From Melitaea cinxia (Eukaryota; Arthropoda; Insecta; Lepidoptera; Nymphalidae): DNA of 64,000 bases. The notes beneath the pieces were generated by a model. The model was not told the DNA's origin and did no database searches. It worked only from the letters and a program-made list of their open reading frames with translations. The translations under genes and the position numbers were made by a program. This document shows positions 63,593 to 64,000 of the stretch, piece after piece (positions within the stretch are counted from its first letter, which is position 1; each line of letters starts with the position of its first letter). The stretch covers positions 527,001-591,000 of the forward strand of contig NC_059423.1 of the NCBI RefSeq assembly GCF_905220565.1. The letters run 5' to 3'.

Positions 63593-64000
63593 TTAACCGA
63601 CTTCCAAAAAAGGAGGAGGTTCTCAATTCGACTGTATTTTTTTTTTTATGTATGTTACATCAGAACTTTTGACCGTGTGGACCGATTTCGACAAATTTTT
63701 TTTTAATCGAAAGGTGGTGTGTGTCAATTGGTCCCATTTAAATTTATTTGAGATCTAACAACTACTTTTCGAGTTATATCTAATAATGCGTTTTTACTTG
63801 ACGCTTTTTTCGTCGACCTACATTGTATTATACCGCATAACTTTCTACTGGATGTACCGATTTTGATAAATCTTTTTTTGTTGGAAAGGGGATTTCCCTA
63901 GTTTGGTACCATGATAAGGAAACCAGGATCTGATGATGGGATCCTAGAGAAATCGAGGGAAACTCTTGAAAATCCGCATAACTTTTTACTGGTGTGTACC
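63593..64000 (+). repeat. MITE D, long version, runs off the window
   Basis: TTTTTAACCGACTTCCAAAA through repeated ACCGATTTCGA and ACCGATTTTGAT modules. Its intact AATTCGACTG..TATGTATGTTACATC junction shows what the site at 10212/11302 looked like before the pogo-like insertion. Confidence 0.78.

Overview
The window looks like nuclear DNA of a moth or butterfly (Lepidoptera). It is AT-rich and has no bacterial-style operons. Nearly every recognisable block is a transposable element of a kind common in lepidopteran genomes: RTE-like, R1-like, R4/Dong-like and CR1/Rex1-like LINEs, tRNA-derived SINEs, many short Helitron derivatives ending in CTAG, and terminal-inverted-repeat (TIR) MITEs. I could not identify any host protein-coding gene, rRNA, functional tRNA or CRISPR array. 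Most short open frames are the same repeats read by chance in one frame or another, so they are not listed as genes.

Layout. 0-9.3 kb: copies of a ~330-bp retroposon (called family A here), tRNA-SINE pieces (family B), poly(A) retroelement ends (family C) and decayed LINE tails. 9.4-12.7 kb: a Helitron, then a MITE (family D) split by a 1,085-bp pogo-like element that keeps the DNA-binding and zinc-finger ends of its transposase but has lost the catalytic core, then another Helitron. 12.7-18 kb: mostly unassigned DNA with a CCAAT-rich GC island. 18-24.9 kb: an RTE tail with a perfect target duplication, family A nested in a Helitron, an R1-clade C-terminus, and an R4/Dong-clade C-terminus interrupted by a ~1.19-kb inverted-repeat element with G-rich arms. 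26-27.6 kb: the best preserved RTE-like reverse transcriptase. 31.9-34 kb: a 5'-truncated CR1/Rex1-like LINE on the minus strand, inserted inside another retroelement tail. 34.5-64 kb: SINEs, Helitrons, family A/C/D copies, two 5'-truncated copies of a second RTE-like LINE (one at 7.4 kb, one at 56.2 kb) and one of a third (39.8 kb).

How the elements relate. The RTE LINE, family A and tRNA-SINE B share nearly the same 3' end (GGCCTATGTCCAGCAGTGG, then ..AGGCTGA and, in the LINE and A, a short tandem tail such as ATG repeats). This suggests that one RTE-type enzyme moves all three. Exact target-site duplications fix the ends of many A copies and show nesting: A into a Helitron, A into C, A into LINE tail H, and the pogo derivative into D. 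The strongest leads are the inverted-repeat element inside R4, the core-less pogo element, the shared retroposition tail with its conserved stem-loop, and the LINE whose apparent N-terminus comes from flanking repeat DNA.
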